Of a stretch of DNA of 64,000 nt, positions 56,501-64,000 are shown in pieces. Below the pieces are notes generated by a model. That model ran no database searches and was not told where the DNA came from. It saw nothing but the letters and a program-made list of their open reading frames with translations. Numbering within the stretch: the stretch's first letter is position 1; each line of letters starts with the position of its first letter. Source of the stretch: Pycnococcus provasolii (taxonomy: Eukaryota > Chlorophyta > Pseudoscourfieldiophyceae > Pseudoscourfieldiales > Pycnococcaceae); the NCBI GenBank assembly GCA_938743325.2, contig OW568889.1, forward strand, positions 248,001 through 312,000, read 5' to 3'. Made by a program: the position numbers and the translations under genes.

Positions 56501-58040
56501 CCTTGCCCTCCATGTATCCGAGGAAGTCGGGGTAAGACGTCCAGCCCGATGACGCGTACGTCGTATCAGGACTGCTCGGAATGTCGTGCGGGCGCTTGCC
56601 TGACTTCCTCCACTCCCTCCACTCCTTCTCGCTCTTCAGGCCGAGCGTGCGCACGTACACGCGCGCATCCTCGAAGTTGCGAAACGAGCCGCGCGCACCC
56701 CGATGACCCTCCGCGTAGCCGAGGAAGTCGCCGTACGACGTCCAGCCTGATGACGCGTACGTCGCCTGAGGATGGCCCGGAATGTCGTACGGACGCGCGC
56801 CTGACTTCCTCCACGCCTCCCACTCCTTCTCGCTCTTAAGGCCGAGCGTGCGCGCGTACGTGCGCGCGTCCTCAAAGCTGCGAAACGAGCCACGCGCACC
56901 TTGGCCCTCCGCGTATCCAAGGAAGTCGCCGTACGACGTCCAGCCCGATGACGCGTACGTCGCATAAGGATGGCTCGGTATATCGTGCGGTCGCGCGCCT
57001 GACTTCCTCCACGCCTCCCACTCCTTCTGGCTCTTCAGGCCGAGCGTGTGCACGTACTTGCGCGCATCCTCGAATGTGCGAAACGAGCCAGCCACCTTGC
57101 CCTCCGCAAATCCGAGGAAGTCGCCGTACGACGTCCAGCCTGCTGATTTGTACGTCGTTTGAGGATTGCTCGGAATATTGTCTGGCCTCGCGCCTGACGC
57201 ACTCCACGCCCTCCACTCCTTCTCGCTTTTAAGGCCGAGCGTGCGCACGTACGTGCGCGCATCCTCGAAGCTGCGAAACGAGCCGCGCGCACCTTTGCCC
57301 ACCGCGTATCCGAGGAAGTCGCCGTACGACGTCCAGCCCGATGACGCGTACGTCGCATAAGGTTGGCCCGGAATGTCGTGCGGACGCGCGCCTGACTTGC
57401 TCCACGTCTCCCACTCCTTACAGCTCTTCAGGCCAAGCGTGCGCACGTACACGCGCGCATCCTCGAATGTGCGAAACCAGCCGCGCGCACCTTGGCCGTC
57501 CGCGTAGCCGAGGAATTTGCCGTACGACGTCCAGCCTGATCCCTTGTACGTCAGATGAGGAGTACTCGGAATGTCGTGCGGCCTCGCGCCTGACGAACTC
57601 CACGCCCACCACTCCTTTGCGCTGTTCAGCCCGAGCGTGCGCACGTACGTGCGCGCATCCTCGAACGTGCGAAATGAGCCGCGCGCACCTTGGCCTTCCG
57701 CGTATCCGAGGAAGTCGCCGTACGACGTCCAGCCCGATGACTTGTACGTCACATAAGGATCGCTCGGTATGTCGTGCTGTCGCTTGCCTGACTTACTCCA
57801 AGCCCACCACTCCTTCTCGCTCTTCAGACCGAGCGTGTGCACGTACGCGCGCGCATCGTCGAAGCTAAGAAACGCACCGCGCACTTTCTTTCTCTCGTGG
57901 CACTCGTCATCATCGCCATCATCACCAGGTATACGTTTTCTCTTCACCACCACAGCAGAAGACGAAGACGACATCGTGTGTGTGATGGAGCCAAACTTAT
58001 CAAGTGGGATCGACGACTGTTCGGCAAGGGGATTCGGCAT
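53544..58040 (-). CDS. Twenty-repeat INT_rpt (phage-integrase repeat unit) protein with C-terminal RING finger
   Basis: About 1498 residues from the ATG at 58040 (second ATG at 57974; the frame opens with TTG). After a short basic leader with a KRKR motif come 20 tandem units of about 65 residues: F.sFEDAR.YVRTLGLKS.KEW.AWS.SGARPHDIPS.P..TYASSGWTSYGDFLGYAEG. This is the pattern Pfam calls the phage-integrase repeat unit. Linkers alternate among QGARGS, KVAGS and KAARSTT types. A Ser/Ala-rich spacer leads to a C3HC4 RING: CGVC, FPCLH, CLSC, CPWC. Likely a ubiquitin ligase with a repeat-based binding array. High repeat identity at DNA level implies recent expansion. Confidence 0.88.
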   Translation of the reverse strand: MPNPLAEQSSIPLDKFGSITHTMSSSSSAVVVKRKRIPGDDGDDDECHERKKVRGAFLSFDDARAYVHTLGLKSEKEWWAWSKSGKRQHDIPSDPYVTYKSSGWTSYGDFLGYAEGQGARGSFRTFEDARTYVRTLGLNSAKEWWAWSSSGARPHDIPSTPHLTYKGSGWTSYGKFLGYADGQGARGWFRTFEDARVYVRTLGLKSCKEWETWSKSGARPHDIPGQPYATYASSGWTSYGDFLGYAVGKGARGSFRSFEDARTYVRTLGLKSEKEWRAWSASGARPDNIPSNPQTTYKSAGWTSYGDFLGFAEGKVAGSFRTFEDARKYVHTLGLKSQKEWEAWRKSGARPHDIPSHPYATYASSGWTSYGDFLGYAEGQGARGSFRSFEDARTYARTLGLKSEKEWEAWRKSGARPYDIPGHPQATYASSGWTSYGDFLGYAEGHRGARGSFRNFEDARVYVRTLGLKSEKEWREWRKSGKRPHDIPSSPDTTYASSGWTSYPDFLGYMEGKVAGSFRSFDDARKYVHTLGLKSWKEWSAWSSSGARPHDLPSTPNVTYASSGWTSYGDFLGYAEGKAARSTTFRTFEDARKYVRTLGLKGQKEWEAWSKSGARPHDMPSSPQRTYASSGWTSYGDFLGYADGKAAVSFRSFEDARKYVRTLGLKSENEWREWSASGKRQHDIPSAPNVTYASSGWTSWGDFLRYAVGQGARGSFRTFEDARKYVRTLGLKSQEEWQAWSSSGARPDNIPSSPQRTYKSSGWLSWGDFLGFAVGKVAGTFRSFEDARKYVRALGLKSEKEWKAWSSSGARPHDIPSAPNVTYASTGWTSWGDFLGYAEGKVSGSFRSFEDARAYVRTLGLKSRMEWHTWSSSGARPHDIPSSPQRTYASSGWLSWGDFLGYAEGQGARGSFRSFEDARKYVRTLGLKSWEEWHEWRSSGARPHDIPSTPQQAYKSSGWTSYGDFLGYAEGKAARSTTFRTFEDARKYVHTLGLKSVEEWRAWSSSGARPDNIPSNPNLTYKGSGWTSFGDFLGYAEGKEARSTTFRTFEDARTYARTLGLKSWEEWHEWRSSGARPHDIPSTPQQAYKSSGWTSYGDFLGYAIGSVAGEYRTFDDARAYVRTLGLKGSKEWWAWSSSSARPHDIPSHPEKTYASSGWTSWGDFLGYAVGKGARGSSHSFDDARAYVRALGLKSEKEWRAWSASGKRPHDIPSTPTRTYASSGWTSWSDFLGYDKGKATFEDARKYVRTLGLKSWKEWEAWSSSGKRPHDIPSAPNVTYASSGWTSFGDFLGYAEGQGARGSFRTFEDARKYVRTLGLKSWEEWRAWSSSGARPHDIPSAPQTTYKGSGWTSMGDFLGYADGQGANASLGEMTSSADFASESAAAKAAAASAAGEDTEQQAAAAVDVDVAAAAPPTSARDTDVDDADGSAVQADECGVCFEALSLNGDGRRALFFPCLHAKQCLSCAMSVWESASPTGGVTCPWCSAVLNAPPVAIWM

Positions 58041-58986
58041 AGGTATTCGGCATACCACCAGCAAAGCCCTCCTTGCACACCGGCCGGCCCACCTTGCGGC
58101 CCACCTTGCATGCAAGCCCTTGCCCCCCGGATCCCCCGGCCGGCTGTTTCTTGCATCACGAGTGTTGCTTCACGTGGTCAAGAATGACCATTGACCATTA
58201 GAATACAGTACATTCCAGATTCCAGTATGAGGGATCCCGAACGCACAGCGATGGGTCGTGCAACTTGCCGGCCGGCAAAGCAACCCTTCTCGAGTAAAAC
58301 TCGCGGCCGGCCGGTGATTGGGAAAAGAGCTCTAAGAGGGGGCAACTTAGTGCTTAGTCTAAGGAAGAGCTCTGTCAGTGTGTGTGTGTGTGTGTGCACT
58401 GTGCAAGAAACACTCGACTATGAAATATGTGTGTGCCCGTTCGCCCTTGAACCGGTATTCCCATTTGTATTTTGAACATTTGTATTTCCCTTCTGTGTGC
58501 GATGCGATGCGATGCGATGTCGCTGCCAGATACATGTCGCTTGCTTGGTGGTTTTTTTTTAATAAAGAGACTTGTGTGTGTGTGGGGGCCACTGGGTCAC
58601 TGGGCCACTGGGCCAATGTGCCACTGGGCCACTCTGGGCCACTTTTATGTGTGTGTGTGCGCGACTTGTGTTGTGTGCGACAGTAGAACTGTTGAGCTTG
58701 CAGGATAGCTTGCACTGACTGACTGACTGACTGCTTGTGTGTGTGTGTGTGGAGCAGCAGGCAGCGTGTATGTAGCAGTGAGTGTTTGTGCGCATATGTA
58801 TGTCTCGCCTTTACTTTCCATCATATGTGCTCATCGGGCTCATGCAGGGGCGCTCCTTAACTCGCTCGTTCAAGGCCTTGCTTCATCTTCATTTTGATTG
58901 CTTTCATTCTTCACGTTGCATTGCATTGCACTCATCGTGCAGACATTTGCCTCGTCTCGTCTCAACAACAAAGTAGTTAACTGCTC
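58041..58986. other. Divergent intergenic region rich in simple repeats
   Basis: Upstream region of both the INT_rpt-RING gene and the kinase-like gene. It contains several GCCGGCCGG motifs (58075-58315) and the microsatellite cluster listed separately. No gene seen. Confidence 0.5.
58377..58755. repeat. Cluster of micro- and minisatellites
   Basis: (GT)n at about 58378-58398; (GCGAT)4 at 58499-58519; (GT)n at 58573-58584; a CACTGGGC minisatellite at 58588-58642 (about six copies); (GT)n at 58650-58661; (ACTG)n at 58714-58732; (GT)n at 58736-58751. Confidence 0.85.
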
Positions 58987-61900
58987 ATGTCGCTCTCGCT
59001 CGCGATGGAGTCAACAGTTCCGTCGTCGCGGATGGAGTGCGCGCTCACTGCAATCACCAAGACGTCAAAAGCTTCGGCGCAAAGAGGAAACGCGGGCCTG
59101 CCATGGTCGCCGTCGTACAACCACAAAAATAACGCAGGAATGAGCAGCCAACACACGTCGTCTAGCACAAATCTGCACTCTGGTGCACCTGCTTCGTCCA
59201 AATCCTCGTCGGAATTAACCATACAAGAACGCGTCTTTCTCGTCGAAGCACTCAAGCAAAACTTCCTGTTTCGAGGATTCTCAAACAGCGTGCTCGAAAG
59301 CATCGTCAGGCACATGAAGTACCGCACATACCCGCAGAACGGAACGCCCGTCGTCATGCAGGGGGAGGAGGGGGACAACATGTACATCGTCGACCACGGA
59401 AAACTCGACGTCTACGTCGGCACAGGAGGAACCTCGCGCAAAATTCTTCAGTACTCACGAGGCGCGTCGTTTGGGGAACTCGCCCTGATGTACGACTGCC
59501 CGCGAAGCACGACGGTGAAAACCGCAACGCCGTTCGTCAGCGTGTACGCGCTCGACAAGTCAAACTTCAAAACAACCGTAAGTCGCATGAGAGAACGCCA
59601 GCGTCATATGCTGCTCTTCCACGAAATACCTCTGCTGAAGGACAACCTCAACCGCGCACAGCTTGTCGAGCTGTGCTCGCGCGCCGTGCTCCGGCGACAC
59701 GACGGAGGCATGCCCAGCGCCGATGGCAAGGCGGCTTACGCACCCATCTTCGCCAAAGGGCTGTGCGAGGCTCGCGGCACGAATCACACGCACATCCGCC
59801 GTGCGTCGCTCACGACGCGGCTGAATCAAGCGGCACAGCCTCGAGCGCTCGCCGGCGCGCCGCTGTACATCATTCAGGTTGGTCGCGTGCTCGAGTGCGA
59901 ATCTGCCGAGGATGCAGAGCAAGGACGTGGGCACATGCTGCACGCAGGCGATGTCATCGGCATCGACGCGTTTCTCGAGGGAAAGCCGCTCGCGTACAAC
60001 TACTACACGCGCGAGACGACACTGCTTCTGCAGCTCAAGGATGACGAGAATGACAACAACGGCGCCAGAAAGAAAAATGCAGCTCTGCCAATGGCGTGGG
60101 CATCGGCGCCGTCCTCAAACGGCAAAGGAGACGGCTCTAGCACTTCGTCCGGGGCTCTCAGTCCTGGCACGCTTCGAGCTCTGCTGCGTGAGCCGCTTCG
60201 GATGTACGGCAGGATGTGCGCGTTGCGTCAGTCTTGCGCAGGCAACCTGCAATTCTCGTGGCTCAGCCGAGACATGCTCAACCGATTGGCCAAAGATCAC
60301 ATGATCGAAATCACGCTGCCCGAGAGGACTGTGCTCGCGCGGCGTGGGACCATTGCTGACAGGTTGACAATCGTCGTGTCAGGAAGTGTGAGCACGAGCC
60401 GAGGAAGTATGGACGACGACGACGACGACGGTGGTGGTGGTGGCGAAGGCAGCACGATGATGAAAAGGGAACCTCAGGAGGCAACGACACAAGAAGTGCT
60501 GGCCGGTGCTGATCAGGGTAGGCGATTCGGTACCGGCGTGCTCGTGGCAACCGTGGGATGTAGCCTCGTTACGCACTTGCCAGAAATGGGGGATGTCGTC
60601 ACGACGTCGACATGCAAGGCATTTCAAGTTGCGCCGGGCATCGCAACAGCACCCACGCCCGTTGCGGCAACACCGAAAGTCGGTGGTACAACCAAGCGTG
60701 CGAGCACGCTGGGCTCATCTCGTAGGCCAGCGGAGAAGTTGGCGGCGTTTGCGCAGGTATGTTCCGAGCTTCATCGCAAGGGTGCGGCACATGCACTGGC
60801 TCAGGCACTTGACGCAATGGGAGGAATCAGCCTTGGTGCGAAGGAGGTGGAGCGAGTGGCCCAGGACTTTCGCGCACTTCCATTCGAGCCCGGAGACACG
60901 CTTGTTCGGGAGGGGGCGCCGGGAGAAAAGTTCTTCCTACTCGCCTACGGCGAGGTGGAGATCAGCGTTCGCACGATGCCAACCGAGTCTATCAACTCGA
61001 CAGGCCAGGTGGTTGGTGTGAGCCGGAATCTGCAGCAGGAGGCGTCGTCCAAGGAAAATCCGCGTCGTGCGACACCTGCCACCGGAGTGCTGATGAAATC
61101 TGCTCTGGGTGCTATTGCGAATGTTCCACGTGCATCAAATGCGCGCAGGCTTACGAGGTGTTCCACCGAAGATACTGGCACCGTGTCGCGACGTGCGACG
61201 CGCGTTAGCCAGACGCTCACTCGATTGAAGGGTGGAAATGGTGCGTACTTCGGCGAACGGGCACTCGTGGAAAAGAAGCCTCGAGCAGCCACCGTGCGCG
61301 CTCTCACGCACGGAATGTGCTACAGCCTTTCCCGTGATGCCTTCGAGCGACACTTCGGGAAACTGCGCGACCTGATGCGTGCCGCTGCCAAACGAGAGGA
61401 CCTTGCGCAGAAGGAGCGCAACATCTCGACGGACAATCTTGACGTGGTGCGCACGATCGGCATCGGCACATTCGCGCGCGTAAGGCTTGTGAAGGACTCG
61501 TTGACGGGTAACGTGTATGCGCTCAAGACGATGGATCGTCGGCGCATCACCAAGTATCGCCATCAGCACCGCGTGCAGAACGAGCGCGCGATCCTAGCCG
61601 CGTGCTCGCATCCCTTCATCACACGGCTTGTCAAGACGTTCAAGGATGCCAGCGACGTGCACATGCTGCTGGAGGCGCACCTTGGGGGTATGATCTTTCG
61701 TTTTCTCGATGAGCTGCACGAGCAGACGTTCGACGAGGCATCTGCGCGCTTCTACGCAGGCTGCATCATAAGCGCGTTAAGCTACCTGCATGCTCGCGGC
61801 GTGGTGTATCGCAACATTCGACCGGGCAACATCTTGCTCGGCGCTGACGGGTACGCGCGTCTGATTGACTTTTCCTTCGCGAAAACGATCGGGTTCGACG

Positions 61901-62430
61901 ATCGCACATTCAGCGTTGTCGGAGCTCCCGACTATGCGGCGCCCGAGATGATTTTGCGCAAAGGCCACGCCTTTGGCGTCGACTGCTGGGGGCTAGGCTG
62001 CATGATCTTCCAGATGCTGACAAACACGTCGGCATTCGCGCCGAGAAGGAGTGGTCCGGCGTACGAAAGTCAGGTGTACCGCAACGTGCTCGACGGATCT
62101 CGTGCGGCAATGGGTCGACACCTCAGCGTGCAAGCGCGAGGCATTGTCGACGCTCTGCTCGTTGTTGACGAGAATAAGCGACTTGGCCATGTCAGCGGCA
62201 TCCAAGACGTGAAAGAGCATGGTTGGTTCTGGCGCATTTCGTGGGCAGATTTGGAAGCTCGCCGCCTTCCTCCACCAGCTACGGTCATACCTGGAGAATC
62301 GAATTTCGACTTTTTCGAGGATGACAACTTGGATTGGAGGCCAGGTTGCGACTCTGGTGGCAAGACGGTGGTGACTGCAGCAGCACGTGCCGACGACGAC
62401 GTTGAGTGCTCGTGGGACTCGGAGTTTTAA
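58987..62430 (+). CDS. PKG-like cyclic-nucleotide-binding protein kinase, probable pseudokinase
   Basis: 1147 residues. The N-terminal region carries several cNMP-binding folds. The first, at about 95-205, is canonical (GEEGDNMYIVDHGKLDV, FGELALMYDCPRSTTV). Two degenerate ones lie at about 225-350 and 440-600. The last, at about 620-800, again has a good cassette (GERALVEKKPRAATV). The AGC kinase domain spans about 815-1090 with G-loop GIGTFARV, VAIK-lysine Lys847 and APE in YAAPEM. The HRD loop reads YRN (Asn943 instead of Asp), K168-equivalent is Arg, and DFG is DFS (961-963). FFEDDNLDW is the AGC tail. Cyclic nucleotide sensing is likely; phosphotransfer is doubtful. Confidence 0.88.
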   Translation: MSLSLAMESTVPSSRMECALTAITKTSKASAQRGNAGLPWSPSYNHKNNAGMSSQHTSSSTNLHSGAPASSKSSSELTIQERVFLVEALKQNFLFRGFSNSVLESIVRHMKYRTYPQNGTPVVMQGEEGDNMYIVDHGKLDVYVGTGGTSRKILQYSRGASFGELALMYDCPRSTTVKTATPFVSVYALDKSNFKTTVSRMRERQRHMLLFHEIPLLKDNLNRAQLVELCSRAVLRRHDGGMPSADGKAAYAPIFAKGLCEARGTNHTHIRRASLTTRLNQAAQPRALAGAPLYIIQVGRVLECESAEDAEQGRGHMLHAGDVIGIDAFLEGKPLAYNYYTRETTLLLQLKDDENDNNGARKKNAALPMAWASAPSSNGKGDGSSTSSGALSPGTLRALLREPLRMYGRMCALRQSCAGNLQFSWLSRDMLNRLAKDHMIEITLPERTVLARRGTIADRLTIVVSGSVSTSRGSMDDDDDDGGGGGEGSTMMKREPQEATTQEVLAGADQGRRFGTGVLVATVGCSLVTHLPEMGDVVTTSTCKAFQVAPGIATAPTPVAATPKVGGTTKRASTLGSSRRPAEKLAAFAQVCSELHRKGAAHALAQALDAMGGISLGAKEVERVAQDFRALPFEPGDTLVREGAPGEKFFLLAYGEVEISVRTMPTESINSTGQVVGVSRNLQQEASSKENPRRATPATGVLMKSALGAIANVPRASNARRLTRCSTEDTGTVSRRATRVSQTLTRLKGGNGAYFGERALVEKKPRAATVRALTHGMCYSLSRDAFERHFGKLRDLMRAAAKREDLAQKERNISTDNLDVVRTIGIGTFARVRLVKDSLTGNVYALKTMDRRRITKYRHQHRVQNERAILAACSHPFITRLVKTFKDASDVHMLLEAHLGGMIFRFLDELHEQTFDEASARFYAGCIISALSYLHARGVVYRNIRPGNILLGADGYARLIDFSFAKTIGFDDRTFSVVGAPDYAAPEMILRKGHAFGVDCWGLGCMIFQMLTNTSAFAPRRSGPAYESQVYRNVLDGSRAAMGRHLSVQARGIVDALLVVDENKRLGHVSGIQDVKEHGWFWRISWADLEARRLPPPATVIPGESNFDFFEDDNLDWRPGCDSGGKTVVTAAARADDDVECSWDSEF

Positions 62431-63061
62431 GAAGGCATAAGTTTATGCATGCCGGTATTGTGGTTGACGAAAACTTGAATGAGGTAGTGGGGTAGGGTAA
62501 TAAATTTTCATTTCAGGGGCTGGGTTCGGGATGACTTAATTTTTTGTGTAAATCCCAAGGTATTATGATTTGCACGCGCGAAATATCGCTCTAGTGGTAT
62601 TATCACCTGAGTGTTTTCTTAAAGTATATCACTTCATTTTACCCAACAAAAACAATTCAAGATGTACAGTAGTCGCAGAAACGCGTCGGCTTTTGTTGGC
62701 GAGCTCGAGCAAACGGCTGGCTTGGTGCGTCACTTGACGTGCGTTTCGTACAGTAATTCCCAAAGTTCTCCTAACCTTACATAGTTCTTACATACCCGTA
62801 TCATCAGACGCAAAGCGAGCTGTCGAAAACCTTTTCATAACAGGTAAAGGTATGTAGCAAGACGTGTGACGTGTGTATGTATCCGAGTTGTACCCCACCA
62901 TCCTATCCTCCTAAAAAAGTGGGATTTGCTATCCGGATTGTCGCCCTAAAATAATTTTATGGGTCTGGATTCTCACTTTCGGGGATTGGTTTTCTTTGAG
63001 CCTGGGGAGAATAGGGGGTGAGAATTTGCCGGGTGCCGATCAGTTTTGGGATCGCGATAAT
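62431..63061. other. Intergenic region without a gene
   Basis: AT-rich 3' flank of the kinase-like gene (TGTAA at 62547-62551) and the promoter of the next gene. I see no repeat or conserved frame. Confidence 0.5.
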
Positions 63062-64000
63062 ATGCGCGATGATGCCGGTGCGTCGTCCGCCTTGCCTCGG
63101 ACTGTGCGTCTCCTGTGCCTGCACGGTCGATGTCAGTGCGCGTCCGTCTTCTGTCATAGGCTCGAGTACCTCACTCGTCGACTCAACCGCTTCGCATCCA
63201 TGAGGTTCGTTGACGCACCGCACATCCTCGCCGATGACGATGAAGGGAAACGCGCGTGGGTGTGCAATGCGACGAATGACAGAGAGGAGGTGTACCGTGC
63301 CATCGCATATCTCGAAGAACACTTAGCACAAACGAACGCGCCGTCCTTCGACGGTGTGCTCGGATTCTCAGAAGGCGCGTCGCTCGCCGTCGCAATCCTG
63401 CACGTCGTGCAACACAATCCCTCCAAGTTCCCCTTGCTCGCGACGAGACTGCGATTCGCCGTCGTCGCTGGTGGCGCTTCCAAGTACCTCGAGCGAGTCA
63501 AGCACGATAACGACGACGGTAAGATGCTGAGCTTGCCAAGTCTGCACTTTGGAGGAGAGGCGGACGAGGCTGTGCCAATAGCAACCTCAAGAGAACTTGC
63601 GGTGAAAGTTGGAGGTGAGTTTGTCGCACACAAACAGTCGCACGTCTTTCCCGTCAAGAGAGCTGAGGTTGACCGCATCGTTGACTTCATCGTCAATCAA
63701 GGCGATCAAAATCACAAGGCGATGGATGCCGTGGCGAAGAGAGGCTTACAAAATACAGCCGCCGACGACGTGGAACTGCTGGAAGAATTCGACGCACTTA
63801 CGGCAATCTTCGCCGAAGACGTTGAAGTGCACGCAGGTGACAACGTTTTTCCACCCGTCGTACGCGTGCGTCTCAAATCGGACGACTCGTCAGCCTTCCT
63901 TCGTGCAGAGATTCCTTGTGACTATCCAACAGCTCCGCCACGTCTTGACGTCGAAGGACCGTCTGCTGGACCTGCTTTTTGCAATCGCATCCTAGGTGTG
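63062..64000 (+). CDS. FSH1-type serine hydrolase fused to an RWD domain, 3' end beyond window
   Basis: At least 313 residues, open to the window end, from the ATG at 63062. The FSH1 (OVCA2-like) alpha/beta hydrolase starts at once: VRLLCLHG, then RFVDAPHI, the nucleophile elbow GVLGFSEGASLA with Ser103, RFAVVAGG, the acid strand HFGGEADEAVP and the histidine in HKQSHVFP. The triad is intact. From about residue 237 an RWD domain follows: LLEEFDALTAIFAEDVEV, then VRVRLKSDD and the diagnostic EIPCDYPTAPPRLDV. RWD domains mediate protein contacts in GCN2, RNF14 and related proteins. The C-terminal part, possibly RING or another module, is cut off. Confidence 0.82.
   Translation, partial: MRDDAGASSALPRTVRLLCLHGRCQCASVFCHRLEYLTRRLNRFASMRFVDAPHILADDDEGKRAWVCNATNDREEVYRAIAYLEEHLAQTNAPSFDGVLGFSEGASLAVAILHVVQHNPSKFPLLATRLRFAVVAGGASKYLERVKHDNDDGKMLSLPSLHFGGEADEAVPIATSRELAVKVGGEFVAHKQSHVFPVKRAEVDRIVDFIVNQGDQNHKAMDAVAKRGLQNTAADDVELLEEFDALTAIFAEDVEVHAGDNVFPPVVRVRLKSDDSSAFLRAEIPCDYPTAPPRLDVEGPSAGPAFCNRILGV

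Noticed and set aside
53900-57900. Regular direct repeats that might suggest a CRISPR-like or satellite array
   Set aside because: The period keeps one minus-strand reading frame open with conserved protein motifs and a terminal RING, so it is coding repeat expansion.
53779-58194. Many long plus-strand frames opposite the INT_rpt gene, each about 60-175 codons
   Set aside because: They recur with the 195-bp repeat period and are antisense shadows of the repeat; composition is Arg/Ser/Pro-rich and nothing resembles a domain.
1-64000. tRNA, rRNA or snRNA genes
   Set aside because: I saw no cloverleaf with A/B boxes or conserved rRNA segments, but a by-eye search can miss such genes; tRNAscan-SE and Infernal would settle it.

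Overview
This 64 kb window comes from a nuclear genome of a compact, intron-poor unicellular eukaryote, most likely a small green alga (prasinophyte-grade; a Pycnococcus- or Chloropicon-like organism would fit, but I cannot name it). The evidence is: eukaryote-only genes (pICln, eIF5B, mitochondrial ribosomal protein mS33, exostosin GT47, cGMP-kinase-like protein, SET/SMYD protein, SEC14-like protein); probable organelle-targeting extensions; many TGTAA motifs just downstream of stop codons, the poly(A) signal typical of green algae; a tandem-AP2 protein; and only two introns that I can place (72 and 87 nt, both GTAAGT...AAAACAG). There are no tRNA or rRNA genes, operons or CRISPR arrays.

Layout. 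1-6.2 kb: pICln (cut by the window edge), a degenerate membrane SDR, a 45-bp minisatellite, a DTW-domain tRNA modifier, a membrane RING protein and a dienelactone hydrolase. 6.5-8.5 kb: an Sfi1-like centrin-binding-repeat protein. 8.55-10.67 kb: a gene desert with minisatellite, palindromes, a small inverted-repeat element and a gag-like zinc-knuckle remnant. 10.7-20 kb: mS33, two uncharacterised low-complexity proteins, a cytochrome P450 and an NAD kinase. 20-21.4 kb: a possible mobile element with a leader of consecutive hairpins. 21.6-25 kb: two alpha/beta hydrolases (one lacking its nucleophile) around a degenerate GNAT. 25-31 kb: a NUMOD1-like fragment, a CKK-domain (CAMSAP-type) protein and a SET protein. 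31.6-38 kb: a 2,100-residue IPT/TIG surface protein. 38.3-41.4 kb: a SEC14-like protein and a broken Copia fragment. 41.4-46 kb: eIF5B with an inserted tRNA-binding OB fold. 46.3-51.1 kb: a tandem-AP2 protein and a two-exon EGF/GT47 protein. 51.3-53.2 kb: a repeat array and an arsenite-methyltransferase-like gene with an in-frame TGA at a conserved cysteine position. 53.5-58 kb: a protein with 20 INT_rpt repeats and a RING. 59-62.4 kb: a PKG-like pseudokinase. 63.1-64 kb: an FSH1 hydrolase fused to an RWD domain, running off the window.

Most genes are independently transcribed, often convergent with short 3' gaps (45 bp between pICln and the SDR) or divergent over short shared promoters (321 bp before the P450). 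No single pathway links them. The strongest leads are the probable selenocysteine arsenite methyltransferase, the eIF5B/tRNA-binding fusion, the CKK domain outside animals, the 20-repeat INT_rpt-RING protein, the FSH1-RWD fusion and several enzyme-fold proteins with lost catalytic residues.
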